Positions 15,301 to 30,300 of a stretch of DNA of 64,000 nt are shown piece by piece; position 1 is the first letter of the stretch; the number at the start of each line of letters is the position of its first letter. The notes below the pieces were generated by a model, which saw only the letters and a list, made by a program, of their open reading frames with translations, ran no database searches and was not told the DNA's origin. The position numbers and the translations under genes were made by a program. The DNA comes from Rallus limicola (Eukaryota > Chordata > Aves > Gruiformes > Rallidae), in contig JAKCOZ010000020.1 in assembly GCA_022605955.1 (NCBI GenBank), forward strand, positions 8,793,001 through 8,857,000, written 5' to 3'.

Positions 15301-18300
15301 ATGTGTAAGCCCACACAAAGCCCCAAGGATCCTAATTAGAGAGAACAGGACTGACCCATAGTCCTATTTTCTTTCATATATTCAGCCAACAAACTGCAGA
15401 GAATTCCAGCAGCTGGAATTGACAGTGACTTTTTAAGTCAATGAGAATCTATTTTGCTCTTCCTCCCACATCACGAATGAACAGTAATGCTAATGAAATT
15501 CCACTCCTATTATAAGTTGACATACACAATCCTGCATTTATTCCTTCCAGCAAAATTTGCCTTTTAACAAACTCAAGCTTTTCTGAAATACCCTGTGGTC
15601 ACAATATGACAAAACAAAATGCTACTCTCCTGCACTGCCCTTCTTCCAATTAACCTGATTTTAGTGATAGAATTTTTTTCTACTGTATATTACACCTACA
15701 GTTTTTGGATGAATCATATTAAAATTCACAGCTTTAACCATAGTGTATTAAGATCTGTGACTATTTATTTCACATCTAAACAAACGTTTCTGAGGATGGA
15801 CTACCCAAAAAACCCTTGCATTAAAAAAGTGTTATCTGTGCATATTATTATTCCAAAAAATGAGAGAAAATTTTCTTATTCCTCTCTTTTTAAATAAGTT
15901 TCTTCAGAAAGGCTAGATAACCTTTCCCCATTTAATTGTGGTACACTAGGAAAGAAGCCCTTTGTATCTCTCAATCAGAAACATACAGAGAAGTAATTCT
16001 GTTTCTTTCACACAAGAAAGAAATACCTGTGGTATTTACCAGGCAGGAGAAGGGAATAATCAAAAAAGCCCCAGTTATGCTGTGAGGTGTTGGTTCTCAC
16101 AAGTTAAATAGTGTGCTCAGCTCCCAGCATAACACAGCAAATGCACCAGATGATACAGTAGTGCCTCTTCTCTAATTGTGGTATATGGGAAAAGTGTGTC
16201 AGCCCGACAAATTTCCTTGGGAGTAAAGACCTTTCCCCACCACCTCCAGTCTCTGGTTTGCATGTAACTGTTTCCTTCCACCCCTGAGAAGTTATGCACC
16301 CCATTGAGTACAGTCAGTAACCTGCTCAGCCTGAAAGTTGGTTAACGTGTCACATCTATTAGCAAGTGCCCTCAGATTTGAGGATTCACATTAATCTGAA
16401 CAGATACCAAAGACAAGAAGTAAATGCAGCATGTCAGCTTCAAACACCAATTTTTTTCCCTGTATTTAGCTTCTTTCAACACAGCTTTAATACAAAATGA
16501 ATGGTTGAGTATTGCAAGTGGCCCCACTCTTTAAAAAAAGCAGCAGCTTTTCTAGCCATTTCTAAGTCCAGCCATGCACTATTCCATCCCTCGCTTCCAC
16601 CATCATACAGACACATACTTCAAAGAATACACTCCCAAACTCCCTTCTACAGCTTGCCTTCATCTGAACATCAAGTATCAGTGCCCCCTAAGATGCCTTC
16701 TCCTGCTCTTGACTTAAATAGGAACCAACCAGGATTTAGTAGATTTCAGTGGAAAGAACAAGGATTAACAAGTGAGGGTAACATCATGTTTCTAAGACTA
16801 AAGGATTCCAAGAACACTCACCACTCTGTGAAGTGCTTTCTCTTACCTTATCTTGACTGTATGCACTTGCATCATAGCTTCACTGAAAAGGAAGGTGCTT
16901 TGGTCAAGTATTACCTAATCCACCAAATAAAACAGAACCTGAGAGGCAGCAGTAATTCTGCTCACTTGAGCTGATTGCAAAACTTAAGAATTAAACTATT
17001 TGGTCCCTGAAAACTGAGTAAGTATTGGCACTGAAAGGGATGAAAACTTACAGCAAAAAATAATTTTATCACTTGTTAAACAGTAGCAACTTAGTGTACA
17101 GTTACTTCTGATAAACTATATCTACTGCTACAACTAACATGATTTGTGGATTATACCTTCTCCCAAACCCACTATACAAATACCTACAACCTCCTCTACA
17201 TAGAGAAGGCAGTGAGTTTGTTTCCCCCATGACATGCTTAAATCTGAAGAAAGTTGAAGCTGGCATTTCGAATTTTCAGAACTGTCCTTATCTCTACCTC
17301 TCCCAGATGAATAGCAAGTCCAGTGAAGAGTCAAGGAATGTAAACTCACATCCTACCTTATTTCATAGCAACTTTCCCAAACATAGACATAGAAACCTTC
17401 TCATTTAGGCAGAACTATACATATTTCCCTTTATCATTTTATTGTTTTAGTAGAAGCAGCTTTGTCCTCGTCCTCTTTGGAGGAGAGTTATGCATGACCA
17501 CAGAACTACCTTGGGAACAGTTTACTAGTTTCAGGTTTTGGCAGTACCTCCTTCAGGATCTACTTTCTACTCACAGGTAAGTCCTAGAATGCTAACTGCA
17601 TTGACAGTAGGGGTGGAAACAAGAAGAAATGTATGCAACTATGAGTCTCACCTTTGTAAAGTTAGCTGCTTTACTAATCTGCCTAAGTATATAGTTCAAA
17701 TTTCCTAACATCAGACAAATGCAAAATCATCATCCCATGGTCAGCTGCTCCTCTGGTTCTAGAAGGATCAATTCCTCCCTTTTCCATTCTGTTCCTTTGA
17801 GTTGGTTGAGGGCCATTACTGTTGGTAAGTATTTCAGACAGGAAAATATCAGTCTCTAATATTTAACAAACAATTACCTATATCCTATCCACTTTTATTT
17901 CTATGCTTATGTTTATGTGAGACAATTACTGCTTTTTATTGAATAATGCTACAGCACTGAATGAAACACCTGACAGGTCCAGGAGTAGTTAAGCATCCAT
18001 AGAAGAGCTGAACTTGCGAAATTTGGCACAGCAAAATCCATTATGTTGCAAATCTTAAATAGGATTTTCACAAAACTTCAGGTTCAGTGACTGGGAGAGA
18101 GACATGAGCCAGCCAAAGACTGAAATAAGTCAATGGATGAGTTGTATATATATTTCCACCTGCTGGCAGAAAGTGTTTACACAGCAATAGTGTGCTTTTA
18201 CAGTGGTTTAAATCTGGAATGAATCCAATAAACCAGTGGAGATTTTCTTGGTTAAAAAATGAACACAAAGAAACATTTATCTTACAATGTCACTGGCACA

Positions 18301-21300
18301 AAGATTGTTATGGAAAATGTGATTGATAATTCTGTATTCCTCCAGATCTGGGGCCCTTATATTAGTCTAACTGATATATATTTATTAATTAGCAACTGAG
18401 TGCTACGAACAAACACAGTTTCCCAAAACAGTAAGAAACTTAAAGTACTAGATACATAGACATGTTATGATGGTGTTAATCAAGTCCACTGCCCAGTAAA
18501 GTAAGTATTTTTTGGCTAATGTTTATTTGAAATAAAAATGTCTTCCAAGCCAGGACTCCAAGGAGTGAGCTGGTACTCACCATACCACTGGATTGCTGTA
18601 ACATGAAGCCAACTGTTTAATTTCTTCAGAACTGATTGCAGCAAAGCATGATAAAGTCAATACTACAGCTGGAAGAGGCCCTTCCCAAAGCACTACAGCT
18701 AAGGCAAAAAGCACCTTCATTGTCTGTAAATAGACAGAACAAATTAATTTCTGTTCCTAGTTACATCAACAGGTAGAGTATTTCCAAGTACAGACACCAC
18801 ACTCTTAACCTCACTTGGGGATTTTCTCTACACAGTGCACTCCAGACCTTTAACTTGGTATCACTTTTAACACTTCAGATTCATAATCCACCATCAGTGG
18901 GTTTTATCAAGTATATTCCCTGCAAGTTCAATATTCAAGAGCCAAACTGCAGTGTGAACTAAACGTTTCACAGAACAAGAGAAACTGAGTCATCTCTACT
19001 GCAGGTCTGCTCCAGCAGCACAAAGACCCGAGTGTATTAGTTAGCAAATGCTGACATCCTATGCTCCTTTCACAAAACCTTAGCTGAAATTCTGAAGTCT
19101 GTGCTTTCTCTCCCTTCTGACCTTGATGACATGTGTGACAAGGATGTTTTCAAACATATTTCCAAGCTCAGCTCCTTAAAAACCTTCTTGAAAGATTTAC
19201 TATTGCATTAACACATACTGGAAAGCATCTAAGCCTTTGTGCTGCCCCTGTATCTATAAATACCCAGAGAGTGACGCGCAGCTACCAAACTGGATCCAAA
19301 CTTCCTCCAAGAACGCTGAAAATTTTATCTTTGTCATCAAATAAAGTGCTATATCCTTGTGCCAAAATAACATCCCATGCATGTATAAAGTAAACCTTGG
19401 GAAAAAACCCAAACAACAAACCAGAAAATATTTTCACAAATGCCTACTGCCAAGAGAAGAAATCCTCAGAAGAAGTCCTATGATCCACCACAGCGTTATG
19501 AATTCAGTCTTCTGTCACGCAGCTAGCTCACTGAGGTAACTATCAATTCTGATTCTCTACAGCTATCTTAAGAACACTTCAGGAAAGCAAAAGCATTACC
19601 ATACAATAGGCTACAATTTAATTAGAAGGAGGAACATGCTTAAGAGAATGTCAATGGAAGAATATGCTAATGACCATTTTAATGAGATAAACATGCCCTC
19701 CTATCTCCATTTAAGAAATGCTGAAGATCCATCTTTGCAATGGTAGGTAGCAGTTGCAAGAAACAAAGTCTGTCTTTCTACTGATGTGGGCGATGCTAAA
19801 GCTGCAACAATTACTGGAATTCCAGTCAGGAAGGAGAGGAGGAACAAGGAATGCTTTTAGCTTCAGAGACATACAAAGACCTATTTCCTTTCTGCTTCTG
19901 AATGCACTGTTTCAGGGAAATAATCATAGAATCATAATATGTATTGGGTTGGAAGGGACCTTTAAAGGTCATCTAATCCAACCCCCCCAAGTAAGCAGGG
20001 ACATCTTCACTAGATTCCTGCTAAAAGTCTCAGGGGACAACACATCTCCACAGTTCTTCAAGTGTAATCCTCCAGATGGAGTGAAAATTAAGTTTAAATC
20101 TAAAATGCAAAGGTGATAATCTCATTAGAGTTTAATGCTCCTGACATTACTATGCAGCTATTTTAAGAGCCTATTTCAAAATTTAACAAAGTCATCAAAT
20201 CCTTAACAGGAAGACCCTTTAAGTTATTTAAGGAAAAAGAGTCTAGCAAAATTCCTACTGACCATCTCCAATGAGTTTTGCTGCAAAGTTTGCAAGTCAG
20301 TTTTGCAAGACATGTTCCATGAACACCCCTATTGAAGCCATCAGCACTAATTTATACACCATATACAGCTTTAAGGAAAAAAAGCCAAAAAGCAATGCTT
20401 AATCAATGCTTACCATAAAGCTTTTTCTAAAGCATAACTTGAAAGTTAACAGTGAAAGAATAATACTGGAATTTACAAGAAATCAAGACAGTATCAAAAT
20501 TCAAATGGAATTGGCTGACCTCTTTTAAAAAAAGATACTATTTAACACCTGAAGAAGGAAACAACAATTAAAAACAGTCCCCATGGCATGGTGCAGGAGT
20601 TGAAAATGGCTGCATTTCAACTGCATCTGTATCCTTTCTACAAATCAAAGTTAATTGAAGGGGGTATGTCGTAGGGGAGGAGGGTGCAAGCAAACAAGCA
20701 GGTACAGTAAGGCATTTCTAAAGTAAGGGTTTATATTTATTAATTCTTTTCACCATCTAAGTTTCTTTTATCTTCTTGGAAGGGGCTTTAATAGATGTAA
20801 ATAAAAATAAAATGTGTCTAAAGTTTATGCCTTGCCAATTCTATTAGATATTGCTGTAAGAAATGTAAATCAAGAGGTTGGGTCTTAAAAATTTTATTCA
20901 CTGTACTTTTAATAGACCATGCCAGCACTAATCCAGTATTGCCACAGATGTCTCCAAGAACACTGAATGAATACTAATGAATACTAAGAAGGCCCACCAT
21001 AACTCTTGCTATGGAAGTACAGATTAAATCCTAAACTTTTAATCTCCCAATTGGATCCACATGGGGAAATTCAGTATGCCTTCAGGGAACACAGCAGCGA
21101 AGATGTCACAGAGGAGTTTCCTTGCATGTTTAACCAGACTGGAAACACTGACAGAGTTTAAGGATCAGTAGTTACATGTTTGGTTTCAATAGGAACACCT
21201 GTGAAGATGTATGACTTTCATAGGTGTACATTAGCATGTTTTCACATGCATACACTGTCTACAGATTATAAGTCTTTTGTATCTTTTTTCCAGAAAAGCA

Positions 21301-24300
21301 CAGGAATTTGAATAATAATACATTTTAAATGAAGCCAGTTTTCTCCAAGCTGTGAAGTAGGAAACAAGAAGGCACATAATGAAGTATCACATACTTCAGC
21401 TATGTTAAAAGTGGACTTTTAAGGCTAACCTTATCCAGGTAATTCAATGGAATTCTTCCTCAGACAATTAAGTACTTTTGCAAGACTTTTTGCTAACACA
21501 CAGGTCCTGTGCCACACAAGAAACCAATTACCTAGACACTACTAAAAAAAGCCTGCCAGTTTTGACAATCAGTATTCCAATAGCTCTGACGCTCCCTTAA
21601 AATAACTGTAATTTATTAAACCCTACCTGCTCAAACCATACAATATTATTTGCAGTAATACCACCCATCTTCTGTCAGTGCATAGGCAGCTGCACGAACA
21701 GGGAAAGGGCAGAAAGGAAATAGCCACAGGTGGCTGCCTGGTGCACCATTCCTGCAGAGTACTTGAATTGTCCTTCTTGTCATCACAGTGAGGTGGAGAC
21801 CAAAGCGTGTAGAGAGCAACTTCTAACATCCCAGTGCCTGGAGTACATGATCATCAGCAAACCCCATCCAAGTCATAAGCGGCACCAAGGCAAATTTCCC
21901 CCTGCTTTCCAACAAGCAGCCTCTTTCACTTGGGAATTACAGTGATTCCCAAGAAGACTATCAGAAATATAAGAAATTAAATTAATGCATATTTTACAGA
22001 AGAATCCCACATTCCTTTTCTATCTATTCAACACTACAGGCACTAGAATTGTATGGATAATAATGAAGGCAAAATTAGGATTTATGAGGAATTCTGGAAG
22101 GCTTGTGTGATCATTAACTAAAGCTAATTCCATCGAGGTAAATTCTCAGTACAACCCAGAATAAGCCGTCAGATTTAGTTTGTAAACTAATGTCATGCAA
22201 AGACAACAGTAAAAGTTCAAACTCAAGACAAATAAACTTGGTGTCAGATAAAGCAGATTAAGATAATTTCTGGGAGCTACATATGAAAAATCACTAATTA
22301 ACATCTACATATAATATACATTAAATGAAGGGGAAATTCCTTTCTAAAATTACTCAGCTCAGACTTGTTTATGCTGCAAGTATTTATAAACTAAAATGTT
22401 ACCCTTGGGTGATTTGAGTATTTGGGTCATATCTCACACTTCCTGCATATGACAAGGAACCAGACAGGCCCAAGAGTTAATTTTATAGTAAGCTTGCTAC
22501 AGACTTTTTTTTTTTTTAAATAGCTTACAAGGAATACCAAGTATATTAAGTAGGAGTTTGATTAATCTAGAAAAATCTATCAATTAAGCAAGATCAATTA
22601 ATCGTTCCTGGTTGTTCCAGAAAAGACGGTAGAAGCCCAAAATAAACAGACATTAATCTACAAGCAATGAATTAGGGGAGGCAAAAAAATCAATTGCAAG
22701 GAAAAAAAATGTTTCTAAAAGATACATGAGTTCTGGATGGCTCAGGTCTGAAATCCAGCAGCCTGAAAGATGTTTCAAATCAATTCCATTTTGCACATTA
22801 CAATCAGAACTGACCACTTAAATCACCCAATCACAGGTCAGGAAATACCTAGTTAGGAATAATTTCTGCAAAGGCAATTATTTTTCATGTTTCAGAAATA
22901 ATTTCTGGGCAACCAATGGCTAGAACCCTTTATGCCACATTCACTTGTAATAGCATCTTATTGGAGGGGAAAGGAAAAAAAGAAAGAAGGAAGAAATTCT
23001 TAATGGAAGTTATTGCATAGCAAATACAGTATCTCACTTTTTGACATGTTCACCTTTGGAAAAAAGAAGTTAATTTCTTTCATAAATTACATCCATAAAA
23101 ATGCCACTAATTATATTAAGCTTTTATTAAGAATTGAGAGCTAATGCACAGGTTTGAAAACTTCACATCTATTCACAAAATTGGGTGCTTTCTCTCTAGT
23201 CTGGATTCCCTGTTTAGATGAGCAGTAACGTCTGTGACTGTAGAATTAAGGCCACATCTACTGTTACTCCAGTAAGTACTCACCCTGCAACTCTCCTCCC
23301 TCCTCATGAGAAGGCACTCTGTCTGTCTAGACCTACTCCTGCATACACTAATAAAACACACTGGATGATATAAGCAAAATGATTATAGGTAACCAATTTT
23401 TATGGTGCAATTACTTTTAGAGTTGTAGGTATTAAAAAAAATTGAAAAATCAGTATTTTGGCATAACAGAAGGGGTTGAAACTTCTTTCTCCTACTTTGG
23501 TGAGATTTTTTTGTGATGATTAAATACTACAGCAGTTACTTAGCCTTTATGTAACCCTAGCTATAGCAGACTACAATAATTATAAATGTTTTTTACAAGA
23601 AGAGGAAACAAAGTCTTCACATTCAGACAGCATAATGTTACTCCCACTGAAAGCCACAGAAATACTATTGCTGACCTCAGTGGGAGGACAAGGGGTTCCA
23701 AACAGCTCCAACTTTCCAGATTTTCCATCGAGATGCCTATTGCAAAAAACTGTAATTCTATTTCATCATGAAAAGCCACAATCCAATAGCCAATCATAAT
23801 AAACCTAAAATTGTTTTAGAAGCAAGCCCTCTCAGCCAATGAGATGCACTTGTAAAGGAATGAACCAGCATTCTTCAGGGCTGACAAGCAATACACTGGA
23901 AGGGCCATCGTTCTGAAAATGTATGGTACTCCTGATTAAGGGTGACACACTCTTTAAAATGAGTACAGAGCATACCTCACTTCTGAAAGAAGCATATCAG
24001 TCTTAGTCATGAACTCTGTAGAAAAAAAAAACCTTTGGCAATGATAGTACAATTACTACTGTTCCTTCAGCGTAGAAGGAGCTGGAGCATTTTCAAAGTT
24101 GTAAATTCCTCTACTTTGCAAATCCGTGGCAGAATAATACCAGGCTGCTCATGTATCCACACATAGCATCCTGTTTGATGGCTTGCTAATTTCTTTCCCC
24201 AATTTTGAACAAATTGTGGTGCAGCAGAACAAACCATTTCTAAAAGTTCCTTTTTTATTTCTTAGTTTTCTTATTGATTACATTATATGAAGTTAACTAG

Positions 24301-27300
24301 ACTACATTTTGATTATACAGATACTTGGGTTTATATTGTGGCTTGCTATTACAAGCAGAATAATTCAAACTCTTCCATAGTTTAGCCATACTTCATTCAA
24401 TAGCCCTGCTGTTTGAGAAAAAAGGCCACTAAAGACTATTATTAGAAAATTAATACAGTCTTTCATCACTTCATTGTTGACTAGAGTGAAAATTGTGAGA
24501 CTGTCTGGAAAACAATAAATAGCAAGAAGGATTAAATTAATAACAACTATGCCTTCTAGATTTTACAGACATGAACATGTGTAGCTAAGAAATAAAAAAA
24601 ACATGGAAGGGAATTTTGACAACTCTTACCCCCCGTTCAGGTGAGTTGTTAGGCCCTTTTTCCTTGTTCATAAAGCACAACTCAGTATTATGGATATCCC
24701 TGAAAAACGTAAGAAAGAGATCAAACTCTGAGTAGAAACTGTAACTAATGTGACTAATGGCTTTGACCCAAGTAACAGGACAACTCGATATTCAGCTTCC
24801 CAGCCCGGACAGTTGCCAAAACGGCACTGCTATCCCATGTCCAGACTTTCATCAGCCTCTGGAGTTCCTACTACCTAAAAAACAAAGTTCATGGTAGAAA
24901 TCTCTTATCTTGTTTGAATGACCTGGTATGTGAACAAGTTTCTCCTGAAATCTCTGGATCACAAATCCAAAAATCAATTCATGTGTACACCAAGCAGAAG
25001 CAAACCAGCCAAGATTCTTCTCCTTAGTCTCTTTGCTTAAGTATATTTTTTCTGGATCATATGCTTGATTTCAGTCACCTACTGAGGTCGCATACACAGA
25101 AGAGTATTTTCCACAGAAAACACACATATTTGGAGTTACAAGGGAACAGGAGAATTTTTCAAGTTAACAATAATACAGAACATTAATTCCCAGGGAACAC
25201 ACTGTCTTGGGCTACAAGTTGCCAAGTCTTGTTCAACTATTCTTTGTGCTTGTTTATTTTAACTCTAAAAATCATACATTTCCAACTGCTTTACCTGCCT
25301 TTGTTTCCATACTAGAAATATATCTCATTCCATATGTACACTGCAAGTTGGAAGTGGCACCTTCATCTAAGGTAGAACACTAAGATCTACCAGCACTGGA
25401 GTTACAAAAAAGAGAATAAATTTTATTCTGATCTTAAAATCTAAATAACTTTAGATCATAGAATGGTTTGGGTTGGAAAGGACCTAAAGATCACAGAATC
25501 TTAGGGGTTGGAAGGGACCTCCAGAGATCATCGGGTCCAAATCCCCTGTCAAAGCAGGGTCCCTAGGACAAGTCACACAGGTCGACATCTAGATGGGTCT
25601 TGAATATTTCCAGAGAAGGAGACTCCACACCCCCCTGGGCAGCCTGTCCCAGGGCTCTGTCACACTCACTGTGAAAAAGTTCTTATGCGTATTGGTGCAG
25701 AACTTCCTGTGCTCCAACTTGAGGCCATCGCCCCTTGTCCTGTCTCCACAGACCATTGAAAAGAGGCTGGCCAGTTCCGCTTGTGTCCCACACTTCAGAT
25801 ATTTATAAACATTAATAAGATCCCCAAATTATCAAATTCCAATCCCCCTGCCATGGGCAGGGACACCTCTCACTAGACCAGGCAGCTCAAGGCCCCATCC
25901 ATTCCCCCTTGTACTATCACTACAGGCCCTTCTAAAAAGCCCCTTCCCCGCTTCCTTGTAGGCCCCTTTAGGTACTGGAAGGCCATTATAAGGTCTCCCC
26001 TGAGCATTCTCCAGGCTGAACAACCCCAACTCTCTTAGCCTGTCTTCATAGGAGAGGTGCTCCAGCCTTCCAGTCATCTTTGTGCCCTCCTCTGTACCCA
26101 TTATAACAGTTCTGTGTCCTTTTTATGTTGGGGTCTCCAGAACTGGACACAGTACTCAGGTGGGGTCTCACGGGAGTGGAGTAGAATGACAGAATCAGCT
26201 CCCTCAGCGTGGTGGCCACACTCCTTTTGATGAGGCGCAGGATACAACTGGCCTTCCGGGCTGCAAGGCCGCATTATTTGTTCATGTAGAGCTTCTCGTC
26301 CACCATCACTTCCAAGAACTTCTCTGCAGGGCTGCTCTCTGTCACTTCATCTCCCAGCCTGTATTGATGATAAGGATCCCAAGTTCCTCTACAGAATTTC
26401 TGAAGTTAATAAAAGGAAGCAACAATGGTGAATGGTATCACCACAGAATTCTTGATTATCATTACTTCTGGACAAGACACAGAGGAATATATATGCATGC
26501 CCAAGTGTCAGCATCAGTGGTCACTGGTACTTCTACTGTTGCCTATACTGGATTTGTAGGATAGTCACAGTGACATACAGGGTATCGCTTAAAAGCGGGG
26601 ATTTAAGTAATCAGTATCACAACTAGGGTTTGTTGTGGTTTGGCTTTTTACAGTCCTCAATGAAGAGTGCTCATACACGAGGCGCACCTGAGCTCAGTTA
26701 AAAAAGACTAGCACTCAGACCCACAGGAGATATACATGCACTCAATGGGAAGAAGTAACATTTTATATCAGAGAACCTGATTTATTGCTTGAAGAGATCT
26801 AAAAGCTATCTGCAGACTTCAGCTCCCTACAATTCTTGTAAGCCAGTCAGCACTTGGCTCCTTATAAAACCCGTCTCTTCTCCTTGTGTGCCTTCACCTT
26901 CCACAGTGAATTTTATGATTCATTTAATAATTTATAAGTTTTAAGGCAACACTACATCTTAATACAGTTATTCCCATGAATATATGATGAAACTTCATGA
27001 AAATGTATCTAGTTACTAAACAGGATGCTTTATTTATCTTCAACTCTGTTAAGTAAATGTTTTTAAGTAGTGCAGAACAAAGAACAAAACCTCATCACAA
27101 ACATGTAAGATACAAGCAAGTAGAGCACGTACACGGAAATTCAGTTTGTCACAAAATAAAATTTCATTTAAAGGGTCATGTTGTTCCAGAAGCAGCACTG
27201 AGGGAAACGGGAGAATCATAAGAAATGTGTTGAATCGGTACAAATCCAACCTCAGGCAAGAATTTTCCTCAAAAGTTTCATTTTGATTAGAAATTCAGAC

Positions 27301-30300
27301 TTTGCCTGCTGAGCGATTCAATCCAGAGGTCAGAAGCGAAATACCACTCTTTATTTTTTCCCCAAAAAACATAAAATGAACACACAAATCCCCCTAACCA
27401 AAAAGCCATGCAAACAGTCAGTGGGGTAATATTACAGATCAAAAAAGGCACTAGTTTCAAAACACTGCAATAAATCCTTAACTGACTCTTCTAAACTTAG
27501 TCTTTATATAAGTATGGCAATTCTGTATGAGCCATTTTAAAAGCTTCTACTGTTTAAAAAAAGTGGAAAACTACAGCATATTTAAAAAAAAAGCCCCAAC
27601 ATTAAGAATAACAAAAGCTTAATGCCAAGCTGTTTTAATTAATGGTTTCAATATGAATCAAGATGTCAATTGAGACTTACAAATCTGGGTACTCTGCTAC
27701 CTAAACAAGCCAACAGCACCCAGGAAGATTTCAGGAAGAAATTGCAGCTAGCTATAACTTACATGTATTTGTATTGGAGAACCTCTGCTCTATTTTCAGC
27801 AACATAGCTGAAGAAGTATGTTCCATATTTTGGTAATTTTCACTTGATTAAAATCTAACCCCTATTCAACATCTGAAGATGCAAATGGGAACAGACATTC
27901 AAGTGTATGCTAAATGTAAAAAGATCAGACTAGCAGTTCTTTATGAGAACAATCACCTGCTATTAAAATGTTTGACTTTTTGCAATAACATACCCTTAAA
28001 ATTGCAAGGGATGTGGGTATAAAATGATTTTGGATATCCTTGTACAGTAGACCTGAGCAAAGACATTAGGCAGGTCAAGCAGCAAAGCAAGAGAACAAGA
28101 TTTCCAGTCATCATTTATAATCTTGTTTAAAAAGTTTAGCCTGCCAAACTCCAGGTCCCAGAAGGTCTGAATTTCTCAGGAACCAAGCCAAAACTGAAAC
28201 TACAGAAATAGCACAAACGCAGTTGTATTTCCAACTTGCCAAATAAGTATTATGGCTTAACACACCAGACTAGGAGAGAAGAAAGGATGGAAAGAGAATT
28301 ACTCTACTGGTTTACCATGAGCTTGAACAAACTTCTTTCTGCCAGGCCAGTTACCGAGAAGTAATGAGTAATACTCTGAAAACCTGCAGTAAAGGCTGTT
28401 TAATAAGCCTCTTATAAATATTCAAAAGACCCACCATATTAGCAGTTCCAAACATAGTAAAAGGTGAAGGTCTCTTAAAGAGCAGCTCTAAGCATAATGC
28501 AGCCAATTCTGACTGGAACCTTATGTTGAACCAACACCGGCTGACAAGGGCATGACCTTCTATTGATGCTGAAAATGATGACTTGGTTCAAAAATTGTTT
28601 CGTTTTGCTGCCACAGATTTAACAGCTCAGGCTTTGTCCCCATGAGATGAGTAGAACATGCTCATTAGGTAACCCAGTTCTACAGGGACAGGATTTTAAA
28701 CAAAGGCTAAGCACCTTTATTTTAATATTACAAATATGTCCTCAAGGTGCTCTAATGCAGACCAGCTGTAGAGTTGAATACACCCACAACTGTGCCACAG
28801 CACCACATTCTCAACAGGAAGACTGCACTGACAAAAATTATGGATAGTATCAAGTATGTCAACAAAAAGCAGTGAGCACTGAGCAGAAATATAGCTCAAT
28901 ACACCATCACATCAATCCTGAGTCTCTTCAAAAACATGCATAAATGAAAGGAAATAATTTTCACTCTGTTTATCCAGTCTAACAGGCAAGACCATTATGA
29001 AATTTTAGCAGCTTGTTTCAGCTTGCCCAAAATATTTACTGCCCATTGTTTTCATCTTCCTAGTTACAGACACACCACTGTCAGACAGTATCTGTTACAA
29101 TCAACTTGGATTTACTATTCCTACCATCTGTCTTAAGTCTAACCAATGAAGTAATACTGAACAAAAGAGGATGAGAGAAAGAAGGGAAGTAGAATGCCAC
29201 AAAGATAAGTAGGCAGTTATTTCTTACTCTGAATGCAGTAACAAGAACTCTAGAGGCCAAAATGTTCCAGCTGAGCTAACTAGGGCTTCCTGCTGCTGCT
29301 ACTAACATGGTATTGTAGAAAAGTAATTGCAAATATTACTCAAAGTACAAAATACCAAGTAGCAACAAACAAGATAACAGAAGAAACAAGTATCTACTGG
29401 CAAAACCAAAACTCACTAGAAGATTATATTCAATATGCTTTGAAATCAGCTGTATAAAGTGACCATGGAAGCCTTTACATTTAAATAAACATTTTAAAAT
29501 TCTTTATTTCACTAAAGGCAGAAGGTTGACCTTAAGTGTTGATTCAGGTGGATACAACAAAGGTGGTTAAAAAACCCAAACCGAAGTATCACAAATGCAA
29601 CTGCTAATGGTAACCTCAGAACCTCAGCCACATCCCAGCCTGACCCACAGCTCTGTCCCTCCAGCTCTCCCTTCACTCCCCTTACCCATGCTGAGACTCA
29701 TGAGTTACACTTGCTAATGAGAAACAGAGTGGGACTGTTTTGCATTCCTGAAACTCCTTTCTGGACTTATATATGGTGCCCTATACACCATCAGGACCTG
29801 TGTAACTTCAATTCTTGTAGAAGACAGAATAATTTGAAGGATATTTAATTATCAATCATCTTATTTTCACAGAAACAAAGGACAGTTGAGGTAGAAAAGG
29901 ACCACTGATGATCACCTAGTACAATTCCCCTGACAGAAGCAGAGTCAATTATGAACATGTTTCTTGGGATCTTTTTCCAGTCAGATTGTGAAAATCTCCA
30001 AGAATGCAATGTTCACAGCCTCTCTGGACAAGTTACTCAAGTCTTCAGTTCAATCTTCAAGTAATTTCCTTCCCCCCAAAGGTTCTTGATCAAAACAAGA
30101 CTTCTCCACTTCACACCTAGTGGCATATTAGGCTGTGCTGCCTGTTGTAGTATTCCTAATCAGTGGAAGCTGCTTAAATCAATGAGCTCTGAAAATGACA
30201 ATGAGATGTAAAACCATGAAATTTATTGAACAGGCCTGCATGCACTAACAATGACACAGTATGGCCTCTGGGTCCAATAATGCAGAGCACTGGATTCCTT

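Noticed and set aside
16501..16974. 157-codon open frame on the + strand
   Set aside because: It overlaps antisense to exon Y, has no splice or promoter context, low-complexity composition and no recognisable domain. A chance open frame.
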